Source: Azorinus chamasolen
Taxonomy: Eukaryota > Mollusca > Bivalvia > Cardiida > Solecurtidae
DNA: 64,000 bases
Direction of reading: 5' to 3'
Assembly (NCBI GenBank): GCA_963576725.1
Contig: OY755246.1
Span: forward strand, 72,036,371 to 72,100,370
The notes beneath the pieces were generated by a model that was given only the letters and a program-made list of their open reading frames with translations, did no database searches and was not told the DNA's origin. Numbering within the stretch: position 1 is the stretch's first letter; every line of letters begins with the position of its first letter. The translations under genes and the position numbers were made by a program. Shown one piece after another: positions 48,700 to 61,261 of the stretch.

Positions 48700-50785
48700 A
48701 ATTAACTAATTCTCTCCTACTAGCGCGTTTTTGAACAATTCTAAAATTCTTCTTTTCAATAGCTACTGCTCATTTTCGATAGATTAATTAAATCAAAGCG
48801 CTGAAAGCGCTGAAGGCCTGGGGATCTTAAAGCTGACTAGTGTAGGTACAAAAGATAACATGATAGCAAAATAAAGATTTGTATATTTATTTTGAATGGC
48901 ATCATTTGAAGAAAGTAACAGTTAAATCGAAAGCTACAAAATAAAAAGAGGTCCAAGAGGGAGAGCTATAGCTTTTGGGGACAATTGAAGCCTAAAAAAC
49001 GAAGGATTCTGATTACTGTCTTGGACCTTTTTACTTGTATTTGTATAAAGCATATCATGTACATAGGTAAAATTTGTGGAAAATGGTAAAAGAAAGTAAA
49101 TGCATTCAAATGAAAGCAAGAGAATCAAGAAGGAAAGTAACAATTAGTGAATCTGCAAACTTCAGAAACACTTTTCTCAGATGTGTTGCTTTTATTGGAA
49201 TAACATCCTGAAAGGCACATAATATTTACACTACAGAGCAACAGTTTCAATATCAACATTAGGGAAGAATAAAAGAAATTGCATTTAATAGACAATACTG
49301 GCACAAAGCTGCATATTACAGGTCGGTCCATGTTTGTTCAGTAAAACCTTCCGACTATCACATAATAAAGGCTAATTGATTGTAAGACAGGAGACAGCAT
49401 ATAACAATAGGAAAGCAAGACAGAAAGCTACTGAAGGAGCTATCTGTTTTGATCTCAATTTGATTTTATGCCACCTGCCTTGAACACGAAATGATTAATT
49501 ATCAATGTAAGTTTGTGTTTGTGATAGAGACAGTAGAACAAACGGAAATTTGCCTAAACCAATGGATATGTCATCTTTTTATCTCCTGAACTGAAGAGAA
49601 AAGTTCCATGACATACATAAATGAATAGGCACAATAAGAGATATTTACTATATTCTATAGCTGGTAGTTCATGAAGACTGAAGGGATGTCTTTCTCTTAT
49701 ATAAGAACATTAAATTTTCCTCCATAGTTCAATGGTTCACAGTCATGATCATATACCATGAGAAATATATTCTATATCCTAGCAGTTGATAGCTTAAAGT
49801 AGGCTGAAAATAAAGCAGAAAGCACCTTAAGGCGCATTCTACTGAACTTTCAATCTGCTGAAAGTGGACACCTGTCTTCATAACTAGAAACAGGTTATTG
49901 GGTTAAGGATTTACTCATTTAGCAACATAGCCAGCCCGCTTTAAGAAATGACCTTACAAGGTAATGGTAAATTTTTGAAACAGTTATCAACTAGTGACAA
50001 CTGTCATTATATCCGGTGAAAGAAAGGCACAATATAAATATTATCACAGCATCACAAAGCATAAATTTTTAACATGAAAAGCATAATAAATGATATTGTG
50101 TTTGTAAGGCAAATTCATTAGTATGATCGAGCAAGACGAAAACACAAAAAAAGAAAATGTATGTAATTGAGCTACTCAATTAAATACTATTTATTTGTCA
50201 TTCAAGCTATAGACATGTCTTACCAAAATCTAAATCATGTTGAGTAAAGAAATACCTAGCAGGAAAATCAACTTTAGATTTGTCACTATATAATATTGAT
50301 AGTAACAGTATGTAGATGATTTTGGACATCAAGCAAATTACAAGTACAAGACAAAAGATGCACTTAGATACTGTGTTAAGTACGATTTAGCAATTTGGTA
50401 GAACCATGGACTTTCCATAAATCAACAGATTGACATATTTTATTAAAGTAAAAGGTAAAATGTGACTGTGGGTAACAAAGGTGAAGTTGTGCACAGAAGA
50501 CACGTTCATAAGATGAGGTGTAATTTGGATTTTATACAAAAACAGAAAACAATACTGAGAAAGACTGAGCATGAGCAACAAGGGTCAAACTGTACAAACA
50601 AGAGTAAACATGTTATACAAGTGACATAACTAAAACTGAGAAAGGCAATAGACATATATCAAATGTGTTATTGACTTCTCAATGGTTTTTATCAAGAATG
50701 ACATATTCAAAACCTACCACTTTCACTTTTTTTCAGACTAAGGCATAAAATATCCGATGCAACAAGGTTGAAAAAAGTGATTTTT
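48700..50785. other. no gene recognised
   Basis: About 2 kb of AT-rich sequence without obvious repeats. Three short minus-strand ORFs (48934-49143, 49125-49331, 50387-50581) are hydrophobic and unconvincing. This is one of the few stretches free of visible tandem repeats. Confidence 0.4.
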
Positions 50786-51312
50786 TCCCTGTCGTGCCCT
50801 TAACGGCTTACCTGCAGGTGCTCTGACTTCAGCAAAGTCATTGAGTACATATTTGACGGATTGTCACAGTTATTATGCTATGTTTTACATGTTGTCCTGT
50901 GTTCACCGTCGTCTATGTTGTGGGTAAGTCCAGCGGGGATACCTTTATTTACAATATTTGTAAAGCTAGGGTGACTTTGAGAGAAGTGCGAGGTTAGGAC
51001 GTCCGTAAACCGGTTTAAACCCCCAGTGGTGTTTTTGCTGCTGACCGTGCCAAGGCGGTACTCTCTTTGTCACCCTTCCTTTTGTTTGCCTTGCGTCTTT
51101 GTGCTTGTGGTTTGTTCATGTTGTGGAACGTTTGTCCCTGGTTCTTGTGTCTCTTTTGGTGTTTTCTGTGTTCATTTCGTGTGTGTGTGTGTGTGCGTTT
51201 GGGTGTGTGGTTGTGTGTGTGTGTGTGTGTGTGTCATGCTGTCTATCGGTGTTTTGGTGGTGGTTGCGTCTTGCATGTGACTTTGCCTGCTTGACTTTAC
51301 TACTTTTCCATT
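50786..51312 (+). repeat. dispersed repeat R, copy 5 (reference copy)
   Basis: Starts CCCTGTCGTGCCCTTAACGG and ends TGACTTTACTACTTTTCC. In the middle are 'ACCGGTTTAAACCCCCAGTG' with a pol III B-box-like core and 'CCGTGCCAAGGCGGTACT'. A (GT)n tract lies at 51177-51235. At least four other copies occur in the window. It is about 530 bp without the tract. It could be a long SINE or another non-autonomous retroelement; no ORF is conserved between copies. Confidence 0.82.
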
Positions 51313-51975
51313 TAGAATCTTGCCATCTTTGCATACCACCCCTTTTAAATCTAACAAACTACATAAGCACTTCTTATAGAAATATATAATGATAAGGGTA
51401 TATATTATATGCCTTTATGTGATATCAAGCTTTCCGAGTCTCATCTGATCAGCCAAATACTAGACCTCGTTTTCAATAAGAGTGATGTTATGTATAAGCA
51501 CAGCGTTATATCTGAGGGCATGAAAGAGTTCTTGTTCTGCCTCAAATATTTCTGGATAGGAAATGATTTAAACAACTATTTATTTGTTACTGTGGTATAT
51601 AAAGGCATATAATAAATACATGACCAGTTGGCAGGCTTTACACTGTTTGCATAGGACAGGTGTACTTATCACAGGTACACTATTAGTTAATGCCAAGTAA
51701 AGCTAGTTACTAGGGTAGAATGTGTTAACAATGAATGAAATCCTAACATAACATATGAAGACTATTTAAGTTGTTGTCAACAATCCATGCAAAGGTTATA
51801 AACAAGGAAATAAAAAGTGAATGACAAAAATTCATGAATACTATCTTTTTTAAATATAAACTTTAACTACATGTTGTTTTTTTTCAGTGAATAGTTGACA
51901 ACAGCTAAAATAGTCTTCATAATATTATGTTAGTGATTGCTATTTTCCAACTTCATACACCCCATCCCAGCACTT
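51313..51975. other. no gene recognised
   Basis: Unclassified AT-rich sequence. A 67-codon plus-strand ORF (51409-51612) shows no family resemblance. Confidence 0.4.
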
Positions 51976-52029
51976 ATTCTGAAGACTATTAGTGGAGTAT
52001 TTTTACCTGTCGTTTACACTCATTCAATA

Positions 52030-52107
52030 TGCAAACAGTGTAGACCCAGATCATAGGGCTCCTACTCCTCCAGGAGCCCTCTGGTCTGGGTCTGCACGGT
52101 TTTGCAA
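52030..52107. repeat. dispersed stem-loop family, copy 5
   Basis: Starts TGCAAACAGTGTAGACCCAG. Stem GGGCTCCTACTCC with GGAGCCCTCTGG. Ends GGGTCTGCACGGTTTTGCA. Confidence 0.8.
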
Positions 52108-52188
52108 CTCCATACCCAATCCCAGCACTTATAACTAATTCTGAAGACTATCAGTGGAGTATTTTTACCTGTCATTTACACTCATTCA

Positions 52189-52265
52189 ATAAACAGTGCA
52201 GACCCAGATCAGAGGGCTCCTACTCCTCCAGGAGCCCTCTGGTCTGGGTATGCACGGTTTTGCAA
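52189..52265. repeat. dispersed stem-loop family, copy 6
   Basis: As copy 5 but without the first GCA of the opening sequence; GAGGGCTCC...GGAGCCCTC pairs perfectly. Confidence 0.8.
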
Positions 52266-52351
52266 CTCCATACACCCCATCCCAGCACTTATAACGTATT
52301 CTGAAGACTATCAGTGGAGTAGTTTTACCTGTCGTGTACACTCATTCAATA

Positions 52352-52427
52352 TGCAAACAGTGCAGACCCAGTTCAGAGGGCTCCTGCTCCTCTATGAGCT
52401 CTCTGGTTTGGGTCTTCACGGTTTGTC
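52352..52427. repeat. dispersed stem-loop family, copy 7
   Basis: Opening as copy 5; the central stem is weakened by substitutions (GCTCCTGCTCC with TATGAGCTCTC). Confidence 0.75.
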
Positions 52428-52428
52428 A

Positions 52429-53009
52429 TTTTGTTAATTTATTGTTGAAATCATCACTTAATAAGAAGAAACTGACTAGACTTGATTCTAAACTGAGACT
52501 GTCTATTAGAAGTATCAGAGTTAAATGAGTTCTTTTAACTTGAGAATAACATAACACATTGGCTCCACCTTGTGGCAGCACATAAGCATATCTGTGTAAA
52601 GTGGAGAAAATGTTATTCTGTCCAACTAGTACTAACTTTATGCAGAAGGACGACCGAAATATGTGCCTAGTCTTCTTACATGCAACAGAGCAGTGTACAC
52701 AAATTTCAATAGCAAACAAGTATAACAATAAAGTAAAAATAACTTTTATATTAACATTTAAACAAGAGGGCCAGAATGGCCCTGTCATCGCTCACCAGAC
52801 AATCAGAGGAGAAGATTTTCAAAGTATTCACTATATGTTTCTTTTGAAAAACTTAACACCCTAGGGGCGGTGCAAATTTTGACACCAGGGACACAATTTA
52901 TATAACTTTTGTAGAGGATCTGAACATGATGCTAAAAGAATGAAGTGAAAGAATGGATAGAGCATTAGACCACTGGAACTTGTATTCTTTGGATGCTAGA
53001 AGCGGATTC
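52429..53009. other. no gene recognised
   Basis: No supported feature. 'AACAAGAGGGCCAGAATGGCCCTG' in shorter form (near 52758) includes a small hairpin GGGCC...GGCCC that may be the 5' end of another pearl-like element, but no tandem units follow. Confidence 0.35.
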
Positions 53010-53029
53010 TCCCACCACTAATGACCTAT

Positions 53030-53100
53030 GCAAACAGTTTGGATCCAGATCAGGCCCCACATAATGTGGGGCCTGATCTGATATCCAAATTGTTTGTAAA
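53030..53100. repeat. dispersed stem-loop family, copy 8
   Basis: Very regular hairpin: ATCAGGCCCCAC-ATAAT-GTGGGGCCTGAT. Outer arms are GCAAACAGTTTGGATCC and GATATCCAAATTGTTTG. Confidence 0.85.
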
Positions 53101-53168
53101 TGAGACTGAACTTCTGAAAAACTTAGAAAGAAAGTGTGTAGTGGGATTCTCCCACCACTAATGACCTA

Positions 53169-53239
53169 TGCAAACAGCTTGGATCCAGATCAGGGCCAAC
53201 ATAATGTGGTGCCTGATCTGATATCCAAACTGTTTGTCA
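53169..53239. repeat. dispersed stem-loop family, copy 9
   Basis: Duplicate of copy 8 with several substitutions in the upper stem (AGGGCCAAC against GTGGTGCCT). Confidence 0.8.
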
Positions 53240-53285
53240 ATGAGACTGAACTTCTGAAAAACTCAGAAAGAAAGTGTGTAGTTAG

Positions 53286-54399
53286 GATAACTTGTGAATA
53301 TGCTGCAGACAACAATTTAGCATATCACAAAATTACCCAGCATGCAAAGAGTTAAGCTGAAATTCACAACAGATATGCTCTATATTGATAGCTGGTAGCT
53401 TAATGCAGGGCATAGGTATGAAAAAAGCTTTAAGAGTATTCTGCATTTTGAGAATTATCCACAGTTTTCTCAATCTTAAATGAGTGTGTGTTATTTGTCT
53501 AAACACAATTTCTACTCTACTGATCAGGCTAAGGGTGATTATATAAGAACTCCCACTGACTGGTCTCAGCTAAGAGTGATATTAAGGAGAAACCTTTAGA
53601 ATGTAGTTTCTGATGTAAAGAAGAATATACACACAGGGCAGGGCCAATTTTAACCCCAGAACTTATGATACTTATAAAACTCAAAAAGTTATGCTAAGTA
53701 AATCTATACACCAAATATCTAAGCTCTGGGACATGTAGTTTCTGACAAGAGCGCTAACACACTCGTGAACTTCCGCCTATGTGTTTCAGCGAACCGTTCG
53801 GTCGTTTAGTAAGAAATCACTACGCCGTTTCCCAAGCGTTCATTAATTTCGGACAATATTTTACCTCAATTTAACTTGCACGAACTTTTAAGAGAATCTG
53901 AATAAACTCATCTGTTCATTTGCACAACACTCTTTCCGAGATCTAACTTGAAAACTAGCTGTTTTTCTGCGTATACAAGGGATTACTTGTTGAGTTAACC
54001 GGAAGAAGAAGAAGACTTTGTTGTTCGGGCTTTTTTCACGAGACGATTCGTGTCTGTGGACGCCTTAGTCTGCTTGATTTTGCTTGATAAATCCTTACCG
54101 AAAAGCCAAATTCTTAAAACAATAATCCAATTCCACTGCGTATTAAGCGTTTGAATGAATGTTGTAAAAAACTACCACTGATTTGGATCGGAAAGAAAAG
54201 TATAAACAGAATTTTTGCGGCATTGCTGTGTGCGTTGTAAGGGTGGGCAGTCGTATTACAAACTCAATGGCCTTGGGGTCTTTCGACCCCAGGCCAAAAA
54301 TGTTGTCAGGATGCTTGGCGATGCCCTACCTACAAGACATAGCTTCATACCTAAAAAAACAGCAGTGATCGTTGATGCTTGCTCCAGTCTAAGCATTTG
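53286..54399. other. no gene recognised; one hairpin
   Basis: Mixed sequence. At 54270-54296 'GGCCTTGGGGTC' pairs with 'GACCCCAGGCC'; a related structure near 55358-55386 ('GGCCTTCGGCTTGG', 'CCAACCCAGGCC') suggests another dispersed repeat with a terminal hairpin. The two short ORFs over the first hairpin are not called. Confidence 0.45.
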
Positions 54400-54810
54400 T
54401 ATACAGTTTTCATTAATCTGAGTAAGTTCAGTAAATTAGCATATGAACAGTTTTTTATTCATATTAACTATTTCGATTGACCAACCGCTTCACACATTCG
54501 AATATATACAAAGGACTATTTTTTATAAGGTATTAAACAAACAAAATGAAGTTTAAAAATGAAATAACTTTGATACACAACGAATTATTACAAACAGTCA
54601 AAAAAATCCTGTTTCCATTAATCTGAGTAATTTCAGCAAATTAGCATATTAACAGTTTTTATTCATATTAATTATTTCGATTGACCAACCGCCTCACACA
54701 TTTGAAAATATACAAAGTACTAATTTTCATAAGGTATTAAATAAAACAAAATGAAGTTTAAAAGGGAAATAACTTTGATACACAACGAATTATAACTAAC
54801 AGGCAAAAAG
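54400..54810. repeat. 205-bp tandem duplication
   Basis: Sequence with 'CATTAATCTGAGTAAGTTCA', 'TTTCGATTGACCAACCGC' and 'TTTGATACACAACGAATTAT' occurs twice at a distance of about 205 bp, with a low number of differences. Confidence 0.85.
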
Positions 54811-56394
54811 GGAGATAATCCTGTATATACAGAGATACATCAAATCGCTTACCTAGCGATATACTACAGGTTTTCTTGACAGAGGTTGGCTCTAAAAATA
54901 GTCTAGGGGGAATGAGTTAAATGTACCCAACAGGGCCACAAAAGTACTCAACAATATCTATAGATGGAATGAATAGAATTTAGCGTTATCTATTGCTCTC
55001 CATACATTTCCGTTCAATTCAACCAAGCTTTTCCGTAAGTAATCGGACATTTCCGTACAATTTCGCATTATATATGTGCACTATATGCTGTGCGTAGAAA
55101 TCTGTAGGTATGAAATAATGCATTTATATGCCAAACTCCCACTCATTGTTTTTTTTTCACTCTTAGAATCGCATTTTTACCAAGTTTTATCAGTAACTGT
55201 TAACAAACTTTAAATGTTGAAGCCCAAACAAATTGGAACTTCACCGATCTATTTGCTTAAGCGTATTGGCATTTTGTGCAAGCGGTAAATCGCACTTTTA
55301 CTCGGTTTTCTTCGGAAATGTTTGGGCAGGGGTTGAAATTATGGTATGACTACTATGGCCTTCGGCTTGGCAAGCCAACCCAGGCCAAAAACGACATGTC
55401 AGACATAACGGCTAATTGGTCACTACAAGCTGAACCAGCTTATTCCAGATCTGACGTCAAAGGTAAATCAAGTCAAAGGTAAATCAAAGGTAAATGTAAA
55501 TTCTACCTGGGCAAACAGGTTAGATCCAGATCAGACAGCTTCTGTAGGAACTGTCTGACCAGGGTCTATCCTGTTGCTTATAATATACATGTATATATAG
55601 CTAATGTTTACTGTTTTATGACATACCGACTTTATTTTTTCTGTATTGTATTGATATCGAGCTACTTTCGGTTTAATGGTATCCCCACAGACGACAACAG
55701 TCACTAGCAAATGTATGTTATCGCCAGAATTCATAAATAAAGTGCCTCTTTGTTGCCTACCTGATGTCTAATGGGTCAATTGCAGAACGGTATTCATTTA
55801 TTAGTTTTCTTAATACGCTCCCTTCACATACGAGACTGAGTCGATAGTTTATATCAAAATAGCCTGAATCAAGAATGAATAGCTTTTATTTTATCATAAA
55901 ACTGGTAATACAGTTTCATTTCAGAGAATATTCGATGACCTATTTTCATGCCGCTTTACGCTTCTAGTATTGCACAAATGTAAACAAACAAAATGGAATA
56001 GTCTGCTCAATATTTCGAAAACAGTTTCTACAAATTATAGATTCCGAACTTCTTATAAGGGCACTGAAATTCTGCTATAAGCACAAAGGGCAAACAACTT
56101 ATAGGAAATCTCAGCCTTTTGCTTTTCTTCCGTTGAACTGTCAAAGAAACACACAAAGCAATTTACTTTCTGTTTTGTACGGAATTAGTTTCATTTCGGA
56201 CTACTTTCTGAGCCAACTGCAGAGGTATATGTAATGTAACCGGGTGTAAGAGAGTGGTACTGTATACGAGCATACTGGGGGTAAAACACATCCTTGTACC
56301 GGTACTGTATACGAGCATACTGGACTCGTTAATGAACTGGGCAACTCGAAATCCTTTTACTCCATTGAAGCCTTTTAACATAGTTTCAAACAGA
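54811..56394. other. no gene recognised
   Basis: Unclassified sequence apart from the stem-loop at 55511-55578 and a small triple 'AAAGGTAAATCAAG' repeat near 55458-55495. 'TATACGAGCATACTGG' occurs twice at 56263 and 56308. Confidence 0.4.
55511..55578. repeat. dispersed stem-loop family, copy 10
   Basis: GCAAACAGGTTAGATCCAGA opens it; ATCAGACAGCTTC pairs with AACTGTCTGACCAG; closing arm GGGTCTATCCTGTTGC. Confidence 0.75.
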
Positions 56395-57055
56395 GTACAC
56401 ATAGATCAGACGGTACAGAGTCCACACAGATCAGACGGTACAGAGTACACACAGATCAGATGGTACAGAGTACACAAAGATCAGATGGTACAGAGTACAC
56501 ACAGATCATACGTTACAGAGTACACACAGATCAGACGGTACAGAGTACACACAGATCAGATGGCACAGAGTACACACAGATCAGATGGTACAGAGTACAC
56601 ACAGATCAGACGTTACAGAGTACACACAGATCAGACGGTACAGAGTACACACAGATCAGACGGTACAGAGTACACATAGATCAGATGGTACAGAGTACAC
56701 ACAAATCAGACGGTACAGAGTACACACAGATCAGACGTTACAGAGTACACACAGATCAGACGGTACAGAGTACACACAGATCAGATGGTACAGAGTACAC
56801 ACAGATCAGAGTACACACAGATCAGACGGTACAGAGTACACACAGATCAGATGGTACAGAGCACACACAGATCAGATGGTACAGAGTACACACAGATCAG
56901 ATGGTACAGAGTACACACAGATCAGATGGTACAGAGTACACACAGATCAGACGGTACAGGGTACACACAGATCAGACGGTACAGAGTACACACAGATCAG
57001 ATGGTACAGAGTACACACAGATCAGATGGTACAGAGCACACACAGATCAGATGGT
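56395..57055. repeat. 25-bp minisatellite, about 27 copies
   Basis: Unit CAGAGTACACACAGATCAGA followed by YGGTA. One unit is shortened near 56805. Variation is mainly C/T within 'GAYGGTA'. As 25 is not a multiple of 3 the peptide pattern cycles through frames, giving long ORFs in all three forward frames that are not genes. Confidence 0.95.
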
Positions 57056-57061
57056 TTAAGT

Positions 57062-57190
57062 GGAAACACCCCGGCATACAGACAGTATAGGTCTACATAC
57101 ACCCCAGCATACAGACAGTATAGGTCTACATACCCCCAGCATACAGACAGTATAGGTCTACATACACCCCAGCATACAGACATTATAGGT
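57062..57190. repeat. 33-bp tandem repeat, 4 copies
   Basis: Unit 'AGCATACAGACAGTATAGGT' followed by 'CTACATACACCCC', directly after the 25-bp array. Confidence 0.88.
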
Positions 57191-57274
57191 CTACGAAACA
57201 ACTAAAAGTCGCATTTTGTAATAATTGTATACACCTGTGTTCTGTTAACCTGTCCGCGACCTCACTCTCGCATT

Positions 57275-57341
57275 TGCAAATAGCTGGGATCAGGATGGGT
57301 CGCTAAGTAACTTGGCATCTCACCAGGTTCCAAGCTATTTG
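57275..57341. repeat. dispersed stem-loop family, copy 11 (diverged)
   Basis: GCAAATAGCTGGGATCAGGA opens it and GGTTCCAAGCTATTTG closes it. The central sequence differs from other copies ('GGTCGCTAAGTAACTTGGCA'). Confidence 0.55.
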
Positions 57342-57718
57342 ACACGCGGTCAGTAAGCTCTCAACATGTTGAACAATGTTAGTAGTCAGAATTGTACCAG
57401 ATCCAGATTTGACCGGACAATATATATTCACAACGAGGCAAGTTCCGAGTCACAGTGAAAGCAAGAAATGTTCCACTTTATCGTGTCAGCCTTCAAATTA
57501 GTTTGTACGTTTTACAGGTGTCATGTACATTTACACTGATAGGATAATATCCTAATTATGTCAGCTTGTGTGTACGGCTAGTGGTTTAACACTTTTCCAA
57601 TGAATACTGATTTAAGAATGTATTATTCCACGACTATTCATGGACTGATTGTTTATATATAATTACACATCTACAGGAAATATTTACTTCGAAATCAAGT
57701 CTATACTACTCAATTTAA

Positions 57719-57787
57719 GCAAACAGATCAGACCCTGATCCGACAGCTTATGCACGTCTGATCTGGTTCCATTCTGTTGGCAAATGT
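57719..57787. repeat. dispersed stem-loop family, copy 12
   Basis: GCAAACAGATCAGACCCTGA opens it and GATCTGGTTCCATTCTGTTG closes it. It lies about 45 bp before the foldback element. Confidence 0.7.
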
Positions 57788-57832
57788 GCCAAAAGTCGCC
57801 TGTAATGGGGAAAGGATTTAATAGAATACGTA

Positions 57833-59765
57833 TACTCGGGGAGCCAGTAGTGCCTACCGTGCACCCCCCCCCCCCCCTAGACTTTTTTTCATGGGTACCA
57901 AAATGTTCAGAAAAGTGTCCTGAATCAGAATCACGAATGTACTCAAACTTAAATTCTTTTAGGCTATGTGTATTTTAACCGTTTCCATGGCAACCCCCCA
58001 GTTTTCGTAATGATGACCCATACCTACTAATTCGCCCAGATCACAGCCAGTTTTTGTCCTAAAACTATACAACTCGTACCAAATGGAAGATAAGACATTG
58101 TGCTTTTATTTCTAACTTGTCTTTTTAAATTACCTTATTTGCATACTCATGAATATTAATGAGAACATTAAAAATAGTGAAAAAAGTATAGAAATAACGT
58201 AAACCTTTCATTTTTTTATCCTACAAATATCAGAAAATAACTTCAAATGCAGTTTAACATGATAAAGAAACCCCCAGGAAACTAAATATCCAATTTGAGG
58301 ACTATAGCATTAATTTTAAGCACCGTTTTCACCGTTTCCATGGCAACACCCGTTTTCGTAATGATGGTCCGTACCTGCAAAATCGTCCATATCACAGCCA
58401 GTTATTGTCCAAAACCTATAAAACTGGTACCAAATTGGAGATAGGACATTGTGCTTTTATTTCCAGTTATTTTTTAATTACCTTATTTGCATACTCATGA
58501 ATATTAATGAGAACATTAAAAATAGTAAAAACAATATAGAAATAACGTAAATAATGTAAATTATTCACTTTTTATCCTACAAATATCAGAAAACAATTTC
58601 AAATGCAGTTTAACCTGATGACAAAATCCTCAGAAAACAAAATTTCAAATTTGAGGACCAAAAATTTAACTCTAAGTAACTTTTTAACTGTTTCCATAGT
58701 AACCATTAATTTCACTCTGTTCACACATTTTTGTTAGTCCACACCTACCTGCAAAAATCTTCCATATCAATGGAAGTTTTTGTGCTAACTGTAGTAAACT
58801 GGTACCGAATTAAAGCTAAGGCAGTGTGCTTTGGTTTAAAAGCTATAATTAGGAATTACCTTATTTGCATACACATGAATATTAATGAGAATAATTAAAA
58901 AATAGAAAAAAATACAGAAATAACGTAAACCTCTCAATTTTTATCCTACCAATATCAGAAAACAACTTCAAATGTAGTTTAAAATGATGACAAAATACTC
59001 AGAAAGCTAAGTATCTTAATTGATACCCAAACAATGAACTGTAAGTAAGATTGTAACGGTTTCCATGGTAACCGATCCTTTCACAAATTTTGGAAATTTG
59101 ACATCCAACTGTAGTACTCCGCTAGATCTCGGTTATTTTTTATGAATCATGAAATCAATTGTTACAAACACAGATATGAGGCATTGCTTTAATAGTAAAT
59201 ATTACTTTTCTGATATAAACTAATTTGCATATGTATGAATATTTATGAGAACAGTAATAGATGTTGAAATTTTCGACAGACACCAGTCTTTCTCTTATAA
59301 AGCAAACAAATATGGAAAATGGTTAGCTAAAGTTTACTATGATCACTGAATATCACCAAGATTATTAGATAAATAAATTTGGAACACATTATATAGCACT
59401 GATGGTGATATATCTGTTTCCTAGGCAACCATTCTAACCTCATTGTTCATATTACAGAGTGTTTACATACCTGCAACATACAAAGATATTGCTGCCTACT
59501 TTGGCGATAATTATAAATGATATAAACATATACCCGGTAGTTGATGTATGAATCTTAATGTTAGGTTCACTTATGCAACTTACCTTATTTGCATCCTCAT
59601 GAATATTAATTAGCGATAAGAAAACAAAGAGAAACAATATTGAAAATAACATGTTTCGCAGTATGCCGAGCACAACATTACACCATTCTCCAAATATAGC
59701 TTGCAATGATAAATGTACCTTTTGGTGATAAATAAATGATTTTTAATTCTAAACCTGTCTAAAAG
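57833..59765 (+). repeat. left arm: about five 360-bp subrepeats
   Basis: Subunits are recognised by 'TTACCTTATTTGCATACTCA' and 'TGAATATTAATGAGAACATT' near 58130, 58479, 58855, 59220 and 59580 (spacing about 350-375). Each also has 'CCGTTTCCATGGCAAC', 'CACAGCCAGTTTTTGTCC' and 'TATCCTACAAATATCAGAAA'. Subrepeats differ more from each other than the two arms do, so the arms were homogenised or duplicated after the subrepeats diverged. Confidence 0.88.
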
Positions 59766-60233
59766 ATGTTAAAGGTCATGTATACATCTAGTAAAGGGTT
59801 AATCCCACTCTCTGTTTAAAACACCTTTACAGAAAGCTTCTTTGAGTATGCCGACTCAACCAAAATAGATGAGTGATATCTCACTTAACCCTTTACCAGC
59901 TGAATATTCATGTTAGAAATAATGACAACATGGGTATTTATCAGCTAATTTATAAATTGACGGTCTGACTCTCAGAGCATACCTTAATTAGAGGCTAAAA
60001 TGGAAAAGTTTATATTGGATCTTCTCAGGTAATACTCTGATAAGAGCTAGGTCAAGATGATAACATTGCTGTTGAATGTCTGTGGAGCATACCCTTATTA
60101 TAGGCCATAATGTAATCATATCTGTTGATTGACTGTCAGAGTTACATGTTGACAACCATTCTTCCCTTAAACAAGGGGAATGTCTGGGTCGGGAAAGAGA
60201 TCTCTTCCAAAGTATTAACTGGTAAATAACTCT

Positions 60234-60900
60234 TCAGATGTGCTGTATTAAGCAGGCCCTACAAGGGGGTAATGTTCCCATATCAGCATTGCGAAGTGCA
60301 TCTGTTGGCTTATCTTCACACTTCTCCTTAATCTTAAACAATATCAATTCATTCACGGTGTGAAATCTTAGGTTGCCATACATTGCACACGTAAATTCAT
60401 CCAAGTATTGCACAAGATCTCCAGACACATCCCAAGAGTTGCCCAAACCTGCTAATGGTTTTATAAACATTGGCTTCTTTTCAATGGTCTTAGTGAGTGT
60501 CAAATGTTCTCATCCATTGAATGCACTTGTAGAATCACAGCCACAGTACAAATGGAGACCCAGAAGTGCTGATCGGTAATCTTCTGTGTATGCTTGTGCA
60601 ACTTCTGACATGTTTATTATTTTTTTGATGCCAGTATCAAACAAGACAGTAACACCTTCAAACTAGTTAACGTAATACAGAAGAATGAAGAATATATCAC
60701 TGTCTGGAGTTCGAAGATGAACAGTTTTGTAGCCTTGTTCTTTTGCATGCTTGGTGTAAATAACGATCCTTGTTTCAGTTTCTTCCTGTGTTGAATTCAG
60801 GGCATCGAGACTGTTTCTCACTGTTGATATACCATAATCTGGCGAGAACTGGTTAGGCTCACCGTCATAGATGTGAAAAAACATTTCTACCTTGCAGCTT
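60234..60900 (-). pseudogene. degenerate FEN1/XPG-like (PIN-superfamily) nuclease gene in the foldback loop
   Basis: Minus-strand frames encode, in order, LNSTQEETETRIVIYTKHA and HLRTPDSDIFFILLYYVN (60663-60884), then ALLGLHLYCGCDSTSAFNG (near 60540), then FIKPLAGLGNSWDV, LVQYLDEFTCAMYG and TLPPCRACLIQHI. This motif order (EExxTR, SPDxD, GCDSTSAF then a helical tail) is that of a repeat-associated protein found in many invertebrate genomes. I read it as FEN1/XPG-related from the acidic residues and the GCD motif. Stops after YYVN and after FNG, plus a frame change, break it. Upstream exons or the N-terminal third are not readable. The exact function and its link to transposition are unknown. 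Confidence 0.6.
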
Positions 60901-61261
60901 CTAATCGTAAGGAATCAAGGAATTGTAGCAATTATTAGTGGTTCACAAAGACCCAATATGCAGATTGATGTAGGTGAGCTGATGCAGAATCTGCTGACAC
61001 CAGTTCCCTTCGGTAATGGTACGGCTGATGATGGCTTAGCAAGACAGACAAATCAAAGGGTCTTAAAACACATCACAGGATTACCAGTTCTCGACAGATG
61101 ATGGTATATCAAAAGTCGAAACAGTCTTGAAACCCTGAATTCAACACAGGCTTTATGGGCTTTAAAATCACTGACACTTTAAAAACAATAACAGAAGATT
61201 GTTTGGGGTACTTATTACTTGGCTTTCAACAGTTACCATGGAAGCAGTGCATGGTCGTTAT

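Larger units (their letters stand above)
51976..52428. repeat. 160-bp tandem triplication containing stem-loops
   Basis: Three units of about 160 bp, each starting 'CTGAAGACTATCAGTGGAGT' and containing one member of the stem-loop family. The third unit is the most diverged. Confidence 0.85.
53010..53285. repeat. 128-bp tandem duplication containing stem-loops
   Basis: Two copies of 'GATTCTCCCACCACTAATGA' to 'AGAAAGAAAGTGTGTAGT', nearly identical; each includes one stem-loop. Confidence 0.88.

Noticed and set aside
56254..57205. Four ORFs of 101-206 codons in the forward frames
   Set aside because: Products of the 25-bp minisatellite without stops in any frame; no domain.
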